Positions 10,453-20,096 of a DNA stretch of 64,000 nucleotides are shown here, piece by piece. The position numbers and the translations under genes were made by a program. Within the stretch, counting starts at the first letter, position 1; each line of letters starts with the position of its first letter. The DNA comes from Chitinophaga silvatica. GTDB lineage: Bacteria; Bacteroidota; Bacteroidia; Chitinophagales; Chitinophagaceae. The stretch spans positions 1 through 64,000 of the forward strand of contig NZ_QPMM01000001.1 of assembly GCF_003419895.1 (NCBI RefSeq), in the 5' to 3' direction. The notes under the pieces are model-generated. The model saw only the letters and a program-made list of their open reading frames with translations, made no database searches and was not told where the DNA came from.

Positions 10453-11511
10453 ATGATGCATGATCGAATCTGGTACCTACTTGGTCGTAAGGTGGCGAAT
10501 GAACTACTTCCGGAAGAGGCAGAGGAACTGGAGCACTTGCTGCAACAATACCCCGACGCTTCCTATGTGAAAGAAATATTGATGCAGTCCTGGAAGGATA
10601 AGCAAAAAGAGTTTACGTCAGGTGATATCGAAGCCGCATTACTACGGAATAAACAACGACTGCTGGAAGTGCAGTCGCAAATGCCAACGGAACCAATACC
10701 TGCCAAACGAAATAGCAAAGTATTCCGTCTTTCGCTTCGTGTTGCCAGTGTTGCCGCTGCTGCAGTTTTATTATTCCTGGTTAGCCGCATATGGCTGGGA
10801 AGAGGAGAGAACGACAAACGTGAGCAACCTGCATTACAACAATTGGTAACGAAAACCGGTAGTCGTACATATATTAAACTAACCGATGGTACCAGTGTAT
10901 GGCTTAATGCAGGTAGTAAATTACATTATCCGAAACAATTTGAAGGTAAAAACAGAGAGGTAACATTAGAGGGAGAAGCTTATTTCGAAGTAGCAACCGA
11001 TGCTAATCATCCTTTCATCGTAAAAACAAATGCCTGCTCGATTCGTGTACTAGGTACATCCTTTAACGTTCGGTTTTATCCGGATGAAAAAATGGCCACT
11101 ACTTCCTTAGTAACAGGTTCAATAGAAGTAGTAGCAGATAGAAGAACAGTACGACTTCAACCAAATGAAAAATTAACTATTCCATATAGCTTACCAGCAA
11201 CTAATACAGCCAACGTTGAAACACCACCTATTAAATTAAGTACTCTCACACCAGTGAAAGATAATATTGTAGTGGAAACAGCATGGAAAGATAACAAACT
11301 TGCCTTTAAGAAATTGGCACTAAGTGAGGTGGTACAATTGATGGAAAGATGGTATGGTGCAGAAATACATTTTAAAAGTGAACAAAAGAAAAGCCTGGTA
11401 TTTTCAGGAGTATTTGAAAATGAAAGCCTTACAGAAGCGCTGCAAGCGCTTGAAATGAGCGGAGGTTTTCATTTCACTAAAGATAAAAACAACATTTACT
11501 GGATAGAGTAG
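10453..11511 (+). CDS. FecR-family anti-sigma factor
   Basis: The 352-residue protein has a cytoplasmic N-terminal part (1-90), a single membrane span at about 95-115 (LRVASVAAAAVLLFLVSRIW), a periplasmic FecR domain at about 130-225 (LNAGSKLHYP, GEAYFEVATDANHPFIVKT, IRVLGTSFNV) and a C-terminal DUF4974 domain at about 280-350 (FKKLALSEVVQLMERWYG). By family knowledge it holds the sigma factor encoded just upstream at the membrane and frees it when the STN domain of the partner SusC signals. Two adjacent ATG codons (10453 and 10456) could start it. Confidence 0.92.
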   Translation: MMHDRIWYLLGRKVANELLPEEAEELEHLLQQYPDASYVKEILMQSWKDKQKEFTSGDIEAALLRNKQRLLEVQSQMPTEPIPAKRNSKVFRLSLRVASVAAAAVLLFLVSRIWLGRGENDKREQPALQQLVTKTGSRTYIKLTDGTSVWLNAGSKLHYPKQFEGKNREVTLEGEAYFEVATDANHPFIVKTNACSIRVLGTSFNVRFYPDEKMATTSLVTGSIEVVADRRTVRLQPNEKLTIPYSLPATNTANVETPPIKLSTLTPVKDNIVVETAWKDNKLAFKKLALSEVVQLMERWYGAEIHFKSEQKKSLVFSGVFENESLTEALQALEMSGGFHFTKDKNNIYWIE

Positions 11512-11566
11512 TTACCAGAGAGAAAATTCAATAACATATAAATACGGCAGTAAAACCGAAAAAAAA

Positions 11567-11593
11567 ACGGGAAATGTTGAGACCATTTCCCGT
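11567..11593. promoter_or_regulatory. Hairpin in the leader of the SusC gene
   Basis: Perfect 10-bp inverted repeat (ACGGGAAATG / CATTTCCCGT) with a 7-nt loop, 56 bp after the FecR stop and 70 bp before the SusC start. There is no T-run after it on the plus strand; the A-run before it would be a T-run on the minus strand, where no gene ends. It may separate regulator from transporter transcripts or act in the leader. Confidence 0.5.
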
Positions 11594-11663
11594 CGAAAAA
11601 TCGGTTAATGACTCTGCTATTGCGTAAACAGTCACTTTATCAATTAACCAACAAATCAAAGGT

Positions 11664-14600
11664 ATGAAAAAAACTACAGTGGTGAGTTGGCTTCCCCCTG
11701 GGCGGAGCCTCAAAAAACTGTTTATTTTTATGAAGCTCTTCGCAATTTTTCTTTTTGTAATGTGTATGCATGCAAGTGCTTCCGTTTATTCGCAGCATTC
11801 TATCTCTGTCAAATTAAACAAAGCCAATTTAGAAAAAGCATTTACACAGATTGAAGAACAATCCGGTTTCCGTTTTGTCTATAACAACGATAATCTACCA
11901 TTGTGGCATAAAGTAAGTCTTGATGCCAAAGATATGCCTATCAATGAAGTTCTGTCTTTAATGCTGGCCAATACCAATCTTGGTTTTCGCATGATGCAGA
12001 ACAATCTGATAGTAATTGCCCCGGTAGCTACAGTGAAGAAAGATATTACGGTAAAAGGTCGTATCGTAAACCCTGCTGGCGAACCATTGCAAATGGTAAG
12101 CATCAGGTTGAAAAACAGTAATATTGGAGTATTAACTAATGAAAAAGGGGAGTTCGAACTGAATGTACCTGAGGAGGGAATGCTTATATTATCCTATGTA
12201 GGTTTTATACAGCAGGAAGTACCTGTAAGTGCCAGTATGATGAATATCGTGCTTCAACCAAACTCCAATTCCATGGAGGAAGTAGTGGTTGTAGGTTATG
12301 GTGTTCAACGTAAAATTTCTACTACAGGTGCGGTGGATCAGATCTCCGGTAAGCAACTGGCAGAACGTCCTATTGCCAATATTTTCCAGGGATTGCAAGG
12401 TGCAAGTCCTGGTCTGAATATTAATTATTCTGGTGGTAAACCTGGTTCTACTCCTAATATTAATATTCGTGGGGTGGGTTCAATCGTTTCAAATGCAAGC
12501 GCTGTAACAACACCTCTCATCATCATCGATGGAGTTTCATCTACTACAGAAGATTTTTTCCGCATTAATGCTAATGATGTAAATACTGTTACTATACTAC
12601 GAGATGCCGCATCTGCAGCCATTTATGGCGCTCGCGCTGCATTCGGAGTTATTCTTATTACCACTAAATCAGGTACTGCCGGAAGCCGCCAGAAAATAAG
12701 TTATAATAACTATTATGCCTGGTCTAAACCTACCGTGCTTCCAAATCAGGTAACTGATCCCTATATCTTCTCCCGTGTGCTTGAAACTTCAACAGATAAC
12801 ACTCCCTGGGATTATGTAAATTATTCCGATTATTATTATCAATGGGCAAAAGAGCGTTCCGATAATCCTTCTGTAGAAGATATCCGTATCGATCCGAATG
12901 ATCCTACTAAGTGGATATATATGGGTAGTAACAACTGGAATGACTTCTTCTTCAATAAATCCAGCATGTCTGCAAGCCACAGCATTTCATTGAGTGGTGG
13001 AGGAGAGAGTGCTAAGGGACGTCCTTTTGGTTATTTACTATCGGGCGACTATACAAAAGAAAATGGCCTGAACCGCCTTGCAAAAGATGATTGGGGCCGT
13101 TATGGATTGCGCGGGCGAATGAATTTTACACCATTATCCTGGCTGAAGGTCGACAACAATCTGAACATTTACCAAACCCAGACCGATGCTCCTGCCTATA
13201 AGATCACTGATGTATATTATCTGATGCCAACACAGGTAGCTATCAATCCGGATGGCACCTGGGCCAATACTGCGGCCGGCAGATTAGGCGCACAGCTATC
13301 AAATGGAGGACGCGATATGCAGACCCGCTTCGGTTTTCAGAACGTAGTACGTGGCGTAGCCAGCTTCCTGGATAATGATCTCCAAATCACAGGAAGTGCA
13401 TCCTTTAAACGTGAGTTATGGAAGTATAATACAGATAACCGGAAATATAGTATAGGATATGGTCCTAATGATATCCGCGAAGAAGGTGGAAATGGTTTGG
13501 TATCTGTTAGAAATGGTATTTTAAAGCAAGATGTTTATGATCTGTATGCCAATTATACTAAACGCTTAAAAGATCACGAAATCAGATTGCTGGCCGGTTA
13601 TAACCAGGAGAAATACGAATGGTCATATGAAGATGCAGCCCGCACTGTGTTGATTTCTTCATCACTTCCATACCTCGGTCTTACTACGGGAACGCCTACT
13701 GTTGGCGCTCAGTATACTGCTTATTCCCTTCGTGGAGTATTTGGCCGTTTGAACTATTCCTATAAGAATAAATATATAATTGAAGGTAATGGACGTGTAG
13801 ACGAAACTTCCCGCTTCCTGGCCAGAAAAAGAAGAGGCTTCTTCCCTTCAGTTTCCGGTGCATGGGTTGCTACCGAGGAACCGTTTATGAAAGATATTAC
13901 CCGTGTACTTTCAACACTTAAGTTTCGCTTATCTTATGGCTCTCTCGGTAACCAGGTAACTGAGAACTTCCGTGCTATTCCAAGTTTACCTGTTGGTAAC
14001 AGCGGATATATTATTGATGGTCAAAAGCCTACAATTATTACCAATTCTCCTTTACTGCCGGTGGACCCGGAAACCTATACCTGGGAAAAAGTAAAAACCT
14101 TTAACCTTGGTGGAGATTTCGGTTTACTGAAAGATCGCTTACTGATAGGTGTGGATTTATATGACCGTCGCACAATTGGTATGCTTACAGATGCAATGAA
14201 ATTACCTGCTGTATTAGGTGTGGCACCACCACCTACCAATGCAGCCAACCTCAGTACAAAGGGTTGGGAACTCTCTGTAAACTACCGCGATGAGGTTAGA
14301 GTAGGAGGTAAACCTTTAAATTTTGGTGCTAAATTCATTCTGTCTGATTCCCGCACAAAGATTACGAAATACGATAAAAATGCACTTGGACTCCTGAGCG
14401 ATTACCGTGTAGGACAATATACCGGTGAAATATGGGGTCTTGTAAATGATGGTTATTTCAAAAACCAACAGGAAATTGATGCGTTGGATGAATCTGCGCT
14501 TATTCCTTGGGGAGCGCTGGATATTGTTCCGGGATGGCCTAAATATGTAGATCAGAATGGTGATAAGAAAATTACTAAAGGCAATGGTACCGTTAATGAT

Positions 14601-15197
14601 CCTGGTGATTACCGCATAATTGGTAACAATAGTTCTCGCTACCGTTACGGAATTAACCTGGATGCAAGCTGGAATAACTTTGATGTGTCTGTATTCCTGC
14701 AAGGGGTAGCAAAGCGTGATTTCTATCCTCGTCACTATTTATTCTGGGGTCCTTATCAACAACCTTATGCAGGTGTTTATCCATGGAACCTCGACTTCTA
14801 TCGTGGAGCTTCTGAAACCGGGGCAGATCGCGAACGTCATTCCCAGTCTTATATAAATGCTGGTCTGGCTGATGCAAATACCAACTCTTATTTCCCTGTT
14901 TTACAGTCCTGGCTTGCCGATGCAAATTATGGTGCAGGGTTGGATATTCCACAAACCAAATACCTGTTGAACGGAGCTTATCTGCGTGTAAAAAATGTGA
15001 CCATAGGTTACACTCTCCCTAACACTCTAACTAAACGTTTCAAGGTAAGTCGCCTACGTCTATTCGCTACAGGTGAAAACCTGTTTGAGTTCTCCGCCAT
15101 CAAAAAATACTTTGATCCGGAAGCAATTGAAGATGGCTATGGATGGGCGTATCCGTTCTCCCGCAAATATGCCTTCGGCTTAAACCTTGATTTTTAA
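11664..15197 (+). CDS. SusC/RagA-family TonB-linked outer membrane transducer with STN domain
   Basis: This 1177-residue protein has an extended signal peptide (ending near residue 44, ASASVYSQ), an STN domain at about 48-105 (LEKAFTQIEEQSGFRFVYNN), a carboxypeptidase-regulatory-like domain at about 128-205 (GRIVNPAGEPLQMVSIRLKN), a TonB box region (EEVVVVGYGVQRK), a plug domain and a long beta barrel ending in an aromatic residue (FGLNLDF). SusC proteins import ligands across the outer membrane with SusD; the STN domain marks those that also signal to FecR. It is preceded by such a sigma/anti-sigma pair and followed 21 bp later by SusD. The substrate cannot be read from sequence; no glycan-degrading enzyme is adjacent, only a phosphoesterase. 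Confidence 0.95.
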   Translation: MKKTTVVSWLPPGRSLKKLFIFMKLFAIFLFVMCMHASASVYSQHSISVKLNKANLEKAFTQIEEQSGFRFVYNNDNLPLWHKVSLDAKDMPINEVLSLMLANTNLGFRMMQNNLIVIAPVATVKKDITVKGRIVNPAGEPLQMVSIRLKNSNIGVLTNEKGEFELNVPEEGMLILSYVGFIQQEVPVSASMMNIVLQPNSNSMEEVVVVGYGVQRKISTTGAVDQISGKQLAERPIANIFQGLQGASPGLNINYSGGKPGSTPNINIRGVGSIVSNASAVTTPLIIIDGVSSTTEDFFRINANDVNTVTILRDAASAAIYGARAAFGVILITTKSGTAGSRQKISYNNYYAWSKPTVLPNQVTDPYIFSRVLETSTDNTPWDYVNYSDYYYQWAKERSDNPSVEDIRIDPNDPTKWIYMGSNNWNDFFFNKSSMSASHSISLSGGGESAKGRPFGYLLSGDYTKENGLNRLAKDDWGRYGLRGRMNFTPLSWLKVDNNLNIYQTQTDAPAYKITDVYYLMPTQVAINPDGTWANTAAGRLGAQLSNGGRDMQTRFGFQNVVRGVASFLDNDLQITGSASFKRELWKYNTDNRKYSIGYGPNDIREEGGNGLVSVRNGILKQDVYDLYANYTKRLKDHEIRLLAGYNQEKYEWSYEDAARTVLISSSLPYLGLTTGTPTVGAQYTAYSLRGVFGRLNYSYKNKYIIEGNGRVDETSRFLARKRRGFFPSVSGAWVATEEPFMKDITRVLSTLKFRLSYGSLGNQVTENFRAIPSLPVGNSGYIIDGQKPTIITNSPLLPVDPETYTWEKVKTFNLGGDFGLLKDRLLIGVDLYDRRTIGMLTDAMKLPAVLGVAPPPTNAANLSTKGWELSVNYRDEVRVGGKPLNFGAKFILSDSRTKITKYDKNALGLLSDYRVGQYTGEIWGLVNDGYFKNQQEIDALDESALIPWGALDIVPGWPKYVDQNGDKKITKGNGTVNDPGDYRIIGNNSSRYRYGINLDASWNNFDVSVFLQGVAKRDFYPRHYLFWGPYQQPYAGVYPWNLDFYRGASETGADRERHSQSYINAGLADANTNSYFPVLQSWLADANYGAGLDIPQTKYLLNGAYLRVKNVTIGYTLPNTLTKRFKVSRLRLFATGENLFEFSAIKKYFDPEAIEDGYGWAYPFSRKYAFGLNLDF

Positions 15198-15218
15198 GAT
15201 CAAAAATGTGAATTCAAA

Positions 15219-17003
15219 ATGTTAACATTTCGTAATATACTCTTTGCCCTGGTAGCAATTGTATCACTACCTGCGTGCAAGCAAAGCTTCCTGGATCTTT
15301 ATCCTCAAACCTCTGTTCCTCCTGCTCTGTTTTTTCAGACAGAAGAAGATTTGAAAATGTATACGCTGGGGTTACTGTCTGTGCGTGATCGTGGTAATTA
15401 TCTTTCTGATCAGGATACCGATGATAAAGCTACCACAGGTGCCGTGGAAGTAAAGACTATCATGACCGGTACTGCTACCTCCCAGACAATTACTGGTGGC
15501 TGGTCCTGGGATCGACTGCGTAACATTAACTATTTCCTGGATAACTACAATAAAGCGAAGGTAGGGCAGGACGTAAAAGATCACTATGCAGGTATTGCAA
15601 GATATTATCGTGCACTTTTTTATTTTGATAAAGTAAAAAGGTTCTCAAATGTACCATGGTATTCTTCAACTATCAATCCAAGTGACACAGTACAACTCTA
15701 CAAAGGCCGTGACCCAAGGGCGCAGGTTATGGATAGTGTGATAGCAGACCTCGAATTTGCGGCAGCAAATGTACGCACCTCTGTTCCTGTTGGAACTCCA
15801 GGTAAATGGGTGATGAAACTAATGCTGGCCAAAATAGCATTATATGAAGGAACCTATCGTCGTTATCATTCGGAACTTGGATTGGAAGCAACTGCAGCCA
15901 ACCTGCTGGATAAAGCATGGAAAACAGCAGAAGATGTGATGACGAATAGTCCATACAAACTCTCTTCCGATTATGCAGCACTGTTTAATAGTGCAAGTCT
16001 AGCTGGTAATTCAGAAGTAATGCTGATGAATGTCTACGATCAGGATCTGGGCCGTAGCGGTAACAATAATACCTATATAAATAACTATGAACAATCTCCT
16101 GCCCGGGAGCTGGTACAAACATATCTGATGAAAGATGGTAGTCGATTTACTGCACAGCCAAATTATCAGAATATGCAGGTAGTTCAGGAATTCAAAAATC
16201 GCGACCCACGTATTTATGCATCATTTATTACTCCAGGGTTTGTAATGGCTGGAGCTGCAGCTCCCTATATCATGCGATTAAATAAGAACTTCTCGGGCTA
16301 CCACCAATTAAAAGGGTATATCAACAGCACAGACTCAAAAGTCATCAATAATGTCGATTTTCCGGCTTACCGGTTTGCTGAAGTATTATTGATTTTTGCA
16401 GAGGCTAAAGCAGAATCAGGAAGTCTCTCCCAGGCAGATATTGATAAATCCGTAAAGTTGCTGAGAGATCGTGCAGGCATGCCTAATCTGAACATGGCGG
16501 CGGCGAATGCAGATGTTGATCCAATCCTTGCTGCCAAGTATTCGAATGTTACCGGTGCTAATAAAGGTGTAATACTCGAAATACGTCGTGAAAAAAGAGT
16601 GGAATTCGCAATGGAAGGATTACGATACGACGATTTAATGCGTTGGGGAGCCGGCAAGTCGCTCGAAACAATACCGGAAGGAATGTATTTTCCCGGACTT
16701 GGTAAATATGACCTTAACGGAGATGGGATTGAAGATATTATTCTGATAGATAAAGGATCTTCTATACCTCCTGCTGCTCAACAGGAAAGTAATTCTCTGG
16801 GAGTGAAACTTGTTTACTACAAAGCAGGTTCTTTTGGTGAAGATGTAACCGTATACCTGAAAAATGGTACTGCAGGCGGAAGTATTGTAACAGATACCCG
16901 TAAACGTACCTTCCAGGAACCTAAACATTATTACAGACCAGTTCCGTTTAATGAGGTATTGTTGAACCCTCGTCTGGGCCCACAATTATTTAACTGGGAA
17001 TAG
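15219..17003 (+). CDS. SusD/RagB-family substrate-binding lipoprotein
   Basis: The 594-residue product starts with a lipoprotein signal (LVAIVSLPAC, Cys at about residue 20) and continues with the SusD-like N-terminal part (KQSFLDLYPQTSVPPALFFQ) and the RagB/SusD C-terminal part (ADIDKSVKLLRDRAGMPNLN, then RREKRVEFAMEGLRYDDLMR and the late YYRPVPFNEVLLNP), all typical of the family. SusD proteins lid the SusC barrel and bind ligand at the cell surface. It follows susC by 21 bp and is clearly co-transcribed. Confidence 0.95.
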   Translation: MLTFRNILFALVAIVSLPACKQSFLDLYPQTSVPPALFFQTEEDLKMYTLGLLSVRDRGNYLSDQDTDDKATTGAVEVKTIMTGTATSQTITGGWSWDRLRNINYFLDNYNKAKVGQDVKDHYAGIARYYRALFYFDKVKRFSNVPWYSSTINPSDTVQLYKGRDPRAQVMDSVIADLEFAAANVRTSVPVGTPGKWVMKLMLAKIALYEGTYRRYHSELGLEATAANLLDKAWKTAEDVMTNSPYKLSSDYAALFNSASLAGNSEVMLMNVYDQDLGRSGNNNTYINNYEQSPARELVQTYLMKDGSRFTAQPNYQNMQVVQEFKNRDPRIYASFITPGFVMAGAAAPYIMRLNKNFSGYHQLKGYINSTDSKVINNVDFPAYRFAEVLLIFAEAKAESGSLSQADIDKSVKLLRDRAGMPNLNMAAANADVDPILAAKYSNVTGANKGVILEIRREKRVEFAMEGLRYDDLMRWGAGKSLETIPEGMYFPGLGKYDLNGDGIEDIILIDKGSSIPPAAQQESNSLGVKLVYYKAGSFGEDVTVYLKNGTAGGSIVTDTRKRTFQEPKHYYRPVPFNEVLLNPRLGPQLFNWE

Positions 17004-17023
17004 CTTGAACTATTAATTCTTTC

Positions 17024-17049
17024 GCACGGAAGCTCTTCTGCTTCCGTGC
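17024..17049. promoter_or_regulatory. Intercistronic hairpin between susD and the phosphoesterase gene
   Basis: Perfect 10-bp stem (GCACGGAAGC / GCTTCCGTGC) with a 6-nt loop, ending 14 bp before the next start codon and with no T-run. It may be a weak terminator, an RNA-processing or stability element that lowers expression of the last gene. Confidence 0.55.
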
Positions 17050-17063
17050 TTAACCTATAATCG

Positions 17064-17966
17064 ATGGATAGAAGAAAATTATTTAAATCAGGGAGTATTT
17101 TACTGGCTGCTTCAGCTCTTGGTAAAGCAAATAATGTAATGGCTACACCGGCAAACAATAAGTCTAAGCTGGTACTTACTGTAGTACATATTACGGATGT
17201 ACACTTACCCGCAGATGATGCTGTAAAAGCCCGTTTTAAACAATGCCTGGAAGCTGTAAAGAAAGTTAAACCAGATGTTATCCTCAATGGAGGTGATTCT
17301 ATTATGGATGCCTCCTATAACGATGTCGTAAGGGATAAAGTAACTGCCCAGTGGGCCGCCTGGGATGATTGTGTTAGTGTGCTTAAAGGAACTAATATTT
17401 ATAGTTGCCTGGGGAACCATGATATGTGGTGGGCCGCACCAGATAAAAACGATCCGATGTATGGAAAGGATTATGTGGTAAATCGATTGAAGATTCCCAA
17501 CCGCTATTATAGTTTTTCCAGGAATGGCTGGCATTTCATCATATTGGATGGCAATAACAAGAACACATCACTGGATGATGAGCAGTATAAATGGCTGGAA
17601 GATGAACTGAATAATTTGAAATCTGGTACACCGGTATTATTGATGTCACACTTCCCGGTATTTGGTGCTACACCTGTATTGGTAGGAGGCAACCACTCAG
17701 ATAACAAGAAGCTCAAAGACCTCTTCTACAAGCATAAGGATAAGGTACGCATTATGCTGGCCGGTCATAATCATTTATACGATAAGGTACTGTATAATGG
17801 CGTCTGGTATTGCTGTAATGGCGCAATGAGTGGATACTGGTGGGGAAAAGGTGATAAGGAATCTACCGGGCCAGGATATTATCTCGAAACACCACCAGGA
17901 TTTGCTGTACTAAAATTGTATGAAAATGGTACGGTGGAAAACGAGTATGTGGCACATTCTTATTGA
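17064..17966 (+). CDS. Tat-exported calcineurin-like metallophosphoesterase
   Basis: The 300-residue protein begins with a twin-arginine signal (MDRRKLFKSG followed by ILLAASALG), so it is probably exported folded. The metallophosphoesterase motifs appear in order: D45-x-H47 (HITDVHLP), GGD78 (LNGGDS), GNHD at 117-120, a later SHFP and GHNH near 230. These bind two metal ions and hydrolyse phosphate mono- or diesters. It follows susCD in the same direction, which suggests that the imported ligand is a phosphorylated compound or that phosphate is released from it; this link is inference. The true substrate is unknown. Confidence 0.88.
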   Translation: MDRRKLFKSGSILLAASALGKANNVMATPANNKSKLVLTVVHITDVHLPADDAVKARFKQCLEAVKKVKPDVILNGGDSIMDASYNDVVRDKVTAQWAAWDDCVSVLKGTNIYSCLGNHDMWWAAPDKNDPMYGKDYVVNRLKIPNRYYSFSRNGWHFIILDGNNKNTSLDDEQYKWLEDELNNLKSGTPVLLMSHFPVFGATPVLVGGNHSDNKKLKDLFYKHKDKVRIMLAGHNHLYDKVLYNGVWYCCNGAMSGYWWGKGDKESTGPGYYLETPPGFAVLKLYENGTVENEYVAHSY

Positions 17967-18305
17967 TGAAATCCGCATGAATAACCTGTTTTAATAGATT
18001 TAGGGCCTACTTCGTGTAGGCCTTTGTAGTTCCCTATTTTCCTTGATTACAAGTAGATAATATGAATCTTTCACTTGTATTATTCTTAAGGTTATAGCTG
18101 GATAATCAAAGTTATCAACATCTATAATTCTATTTTATTCTTAATTCTTCTTCTTATTTTAGCAGTGTAAAATTGTTTTCCCAGTTATTTTTGAATAAAA
18201 CATAGCATTTATTATACCTGATTCAGCTTTTTCTACCTTTATTTTATTCACTTGAAAGTTAACTTACGGTTGCTTGAGAGCTCCCTATAACCAAACAAAA
18301 TTGAA
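17967..18305. other. Intergenic region after the sus operon
   Basis: About 340 bp, AT-rich. It holds the terminator hairpin at 18004-18025 and presumably the promoter of the LamG lipoprotein gene; no other structure recognised. Confidence 0.5.
18004..18025 (+). terminator. Likely terminator of the sus operon
   Basis: Stem GGCCTAC / GTAGGCC with a 5-nt loop followed by TTTG, about 40 bp after the phosphoesterase stop. Confidence 0.6.
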
Positions 18306-19790
18306 ATGAAAAAAACAAAAATCCTTGGAGGTCTATCTTTCTGTGCAGTATTAGCAGTTGCAATGAGTTCGTGTGAGAAAAATATAATTATAGACACTGA
18401 AAAGCCTACTCCAGATAAGCAGTTGGTGAACGGTATTGATTCAACCGGAGTTATTGATTCCACCAACATACCAGTTTCTACCAGCGGGCTGATTGCCTAT
18501 TGGCCACTTGATAGTTGTTCGAATGCAAAGGATGTTACCGGAAATGGACATGATGGTACTGCATTCAATACCACCCTTACAACAGACCGTTTCGGAAATT
18601 CCGGCAGCGCTTTTTATTTTAATGGTACAAGTAGTTACATTTCTGTAAATGATAAAGCGGATATTCGTTTAACAAATACAGATTTTACCCTGAGCGCCTG
18701 GGTGAAGCTTGATAGCTACAATAGCAGCTGGGGATCTCATATCATGTCAAAAAGGAATCTGGATAGTGGTTTTACCTGGGGGGTAAGAGGATTGTTAGAT
18801 GTGGCTCCTGGCACCATTGGTTTTGGACCTGGTGGAGGTGCTTCCAATGCAGCCGGTATCAAACAAGTGACTACTGGTAGCTGGCATATGATTACCAATG
18901 TTTACAATTATGCCACTCATCAGGTAATTATTTATATTGATGGGGTATTAGATAACGTTAGCTCTGGAATATTGCCAACAAATGCTCCATCAACAGCTAA
19001 TCTTTACATCGGTAGAGACAATCCTGCCATGCCCACCGCCTATTTTTGGAAAGGATCAATGGATGATATCCGTATTTACAACAGAGTACTGAAGCCTAAT
19101 GAAGTTAAATCGTTGTATAATCAAACGATGGCACCTGTTGCTTCATTGATTGCTTACTGGCCATTAAATATTTGTGCTGGAGCCAATGATCTGAGTGGTT
19201 TGGGTCATAATGGTACTCCAAGCAACATTACTTATACCAAAGACAGGTTAGGTGATAAAACCGGAGCATCTTATTTCAATGGTACAAACAGTTATATCGC
19301 TGTGAACGATCAGGTTGATTTACGTTTTGCGAACGTTTCATTCTCAATGAATGCATGGGTAAATCTTGATAGTTATAATTCATCCTGGGGATCTCATATC
19401 ATGTCAAAGAGATATGCTGACAGCGGATTTACCTGGGGAATCAGAGGGTTATTGGATGTTGCTCCCGGTACAATAGGTTTTGGACCAGGTGGTGGTTCCA
19501 CTAACGCTGTGGGTATAAAGCAAGTCACTACTGGCAACTGGCATATGATCACCAATGTTTATAATGTTTCTACTAAACAGGTTGGTATTTATATCGATGG
19601 CGTACTTGATGCTGTCTCCAACAATATATTACCTGTAAATGCACCTTCTACTGTAAAATTATATATTGGTCGTGATGAGATAAGTCAGCCTACCAGCTAC
19701 TTTATGAAAGGTGGAATGGAAGATATCCGTATTTACGGAAAAATATTGAGCGCTGCTGAAATCAGGCAGTTGTATAATGCAGTTAATTAA
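18306..19790 (+). CDS. Lipoprotein with two tandem LamG/concanavalin-like domains
   Basis: The 494-residue protein starts with a lipoprotein signal whose lipobox VAMSSC puts the lipidated Cys at residue 23. Two LamG-like (concanavalin A-like) domains follow, about 62-272 and 280-494. They are nearly the same: both contain GLI/SLIAYWPL, YFNGT(S/N)SYI, LDSYNSSWGSHIMSKR, SGFTWG(V/I)RGLLDVAP, GTIGFGPGGG and a DDIRIY/EDIRIY ending. Such domains bind carbohydrates or proteins; as a lipoprotein it is likely on the cell surface. It has its own terminator just downstream and does not belong to the sus operon. No catalytic domain is present. Confidence 0.9.
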   Translation: MKKTKILGGLSFCAVLAVAMSSCEKNIIIDTEKPTPDKQLVNGIDSTGVIDSTNIPVSTSGLIAYWPLDSCSNAKDVTGNGHDGTAFNTTLTTDRFGNSGSAFYFNGTSSYISVNDKADIRLTNTDFTLSAWVKLDSYNSSWGSHIMSKRNLDSGFTWGVRGLLDVAPGTIGFGPGGGASNAAGIKQVTTGSWHMITNVYNYATHQVIIYIDGVLDNVSSGILPTNAPSTANLYIGRDNPAMPTAYFWKGSMDDIRIYNRVLKPNEVKSLYNQTMAPVASLIAYWPLNICAGANDLSGLGHNGTPSNITYTKDRLGDKTGASYFNGTNSYIAVNDQVDLRFANVSFSMNAWVNLDSYNSSWGSHIMSKRYADSGFTWGIRGLLDVAPGTIGFGPGGGSTNAVGIKQVTTGNWHMITNVYNVSTKQVGIYIDGVLDAVSNNILPVNAPSTVKLYIGRDEISQPTSYFMKGGMEDIRIYGKILSAAEIRQLYNAVN

Positions 19791-19809
19791 TTTGTTAGTT
19801 ATAATAGAG

Positions 19810-19844
19810 ACGGTTGTAGATCAAAGATCTACAACCGTTTTTTT
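19810..19844 (+). terminator. Rho-independent terminator
   Basis: Perfect 13-bp stem (ACGGTTGTAGATC / GATCTACAACCGT), AAA loop, followed by seven T. Closely similar to the hairpin at 42061-42091. Confidence 0.93.
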
Positions 19845-20096
19845 GTGCCAGGTAACAGTACACCTGATGGGAACAGTGAGGTAACCTTTTGGGCGCCAAC
19901 TCCTCCATCAATGGGTGATGTATGCCTGCTTTTTCATTAGGAAAATCTATTTTATGGTACCCGCTTTTCACTAGTGCATATTTAATTTACAAAAACATAA
20001 CACCATCAAAAGAATTAAAGCCTAATAATATGCATCGAACTAATATATAAAATTCCACCAGAACATTTTTTTCATTCCACTGATATATTTACTTTT
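19845..20096. other. Intergenic region before the LuxR-type gene
   Basis: About 250 bp. A short open stretch from GTG 19846 to TAG near 19940 does not match a known protein. The start of the next gene is preceded by TACTTTTA, one base off TAnnTTTG. Confidence 0.4.

Noticed and set aside
19846..19942. Short frame with EVTFWAP, recalling the start of CBM48/esterase-like proteins.
   Set aside because: Only about 30 codons with one loosely similar motif; not enough to call a pseudogene.
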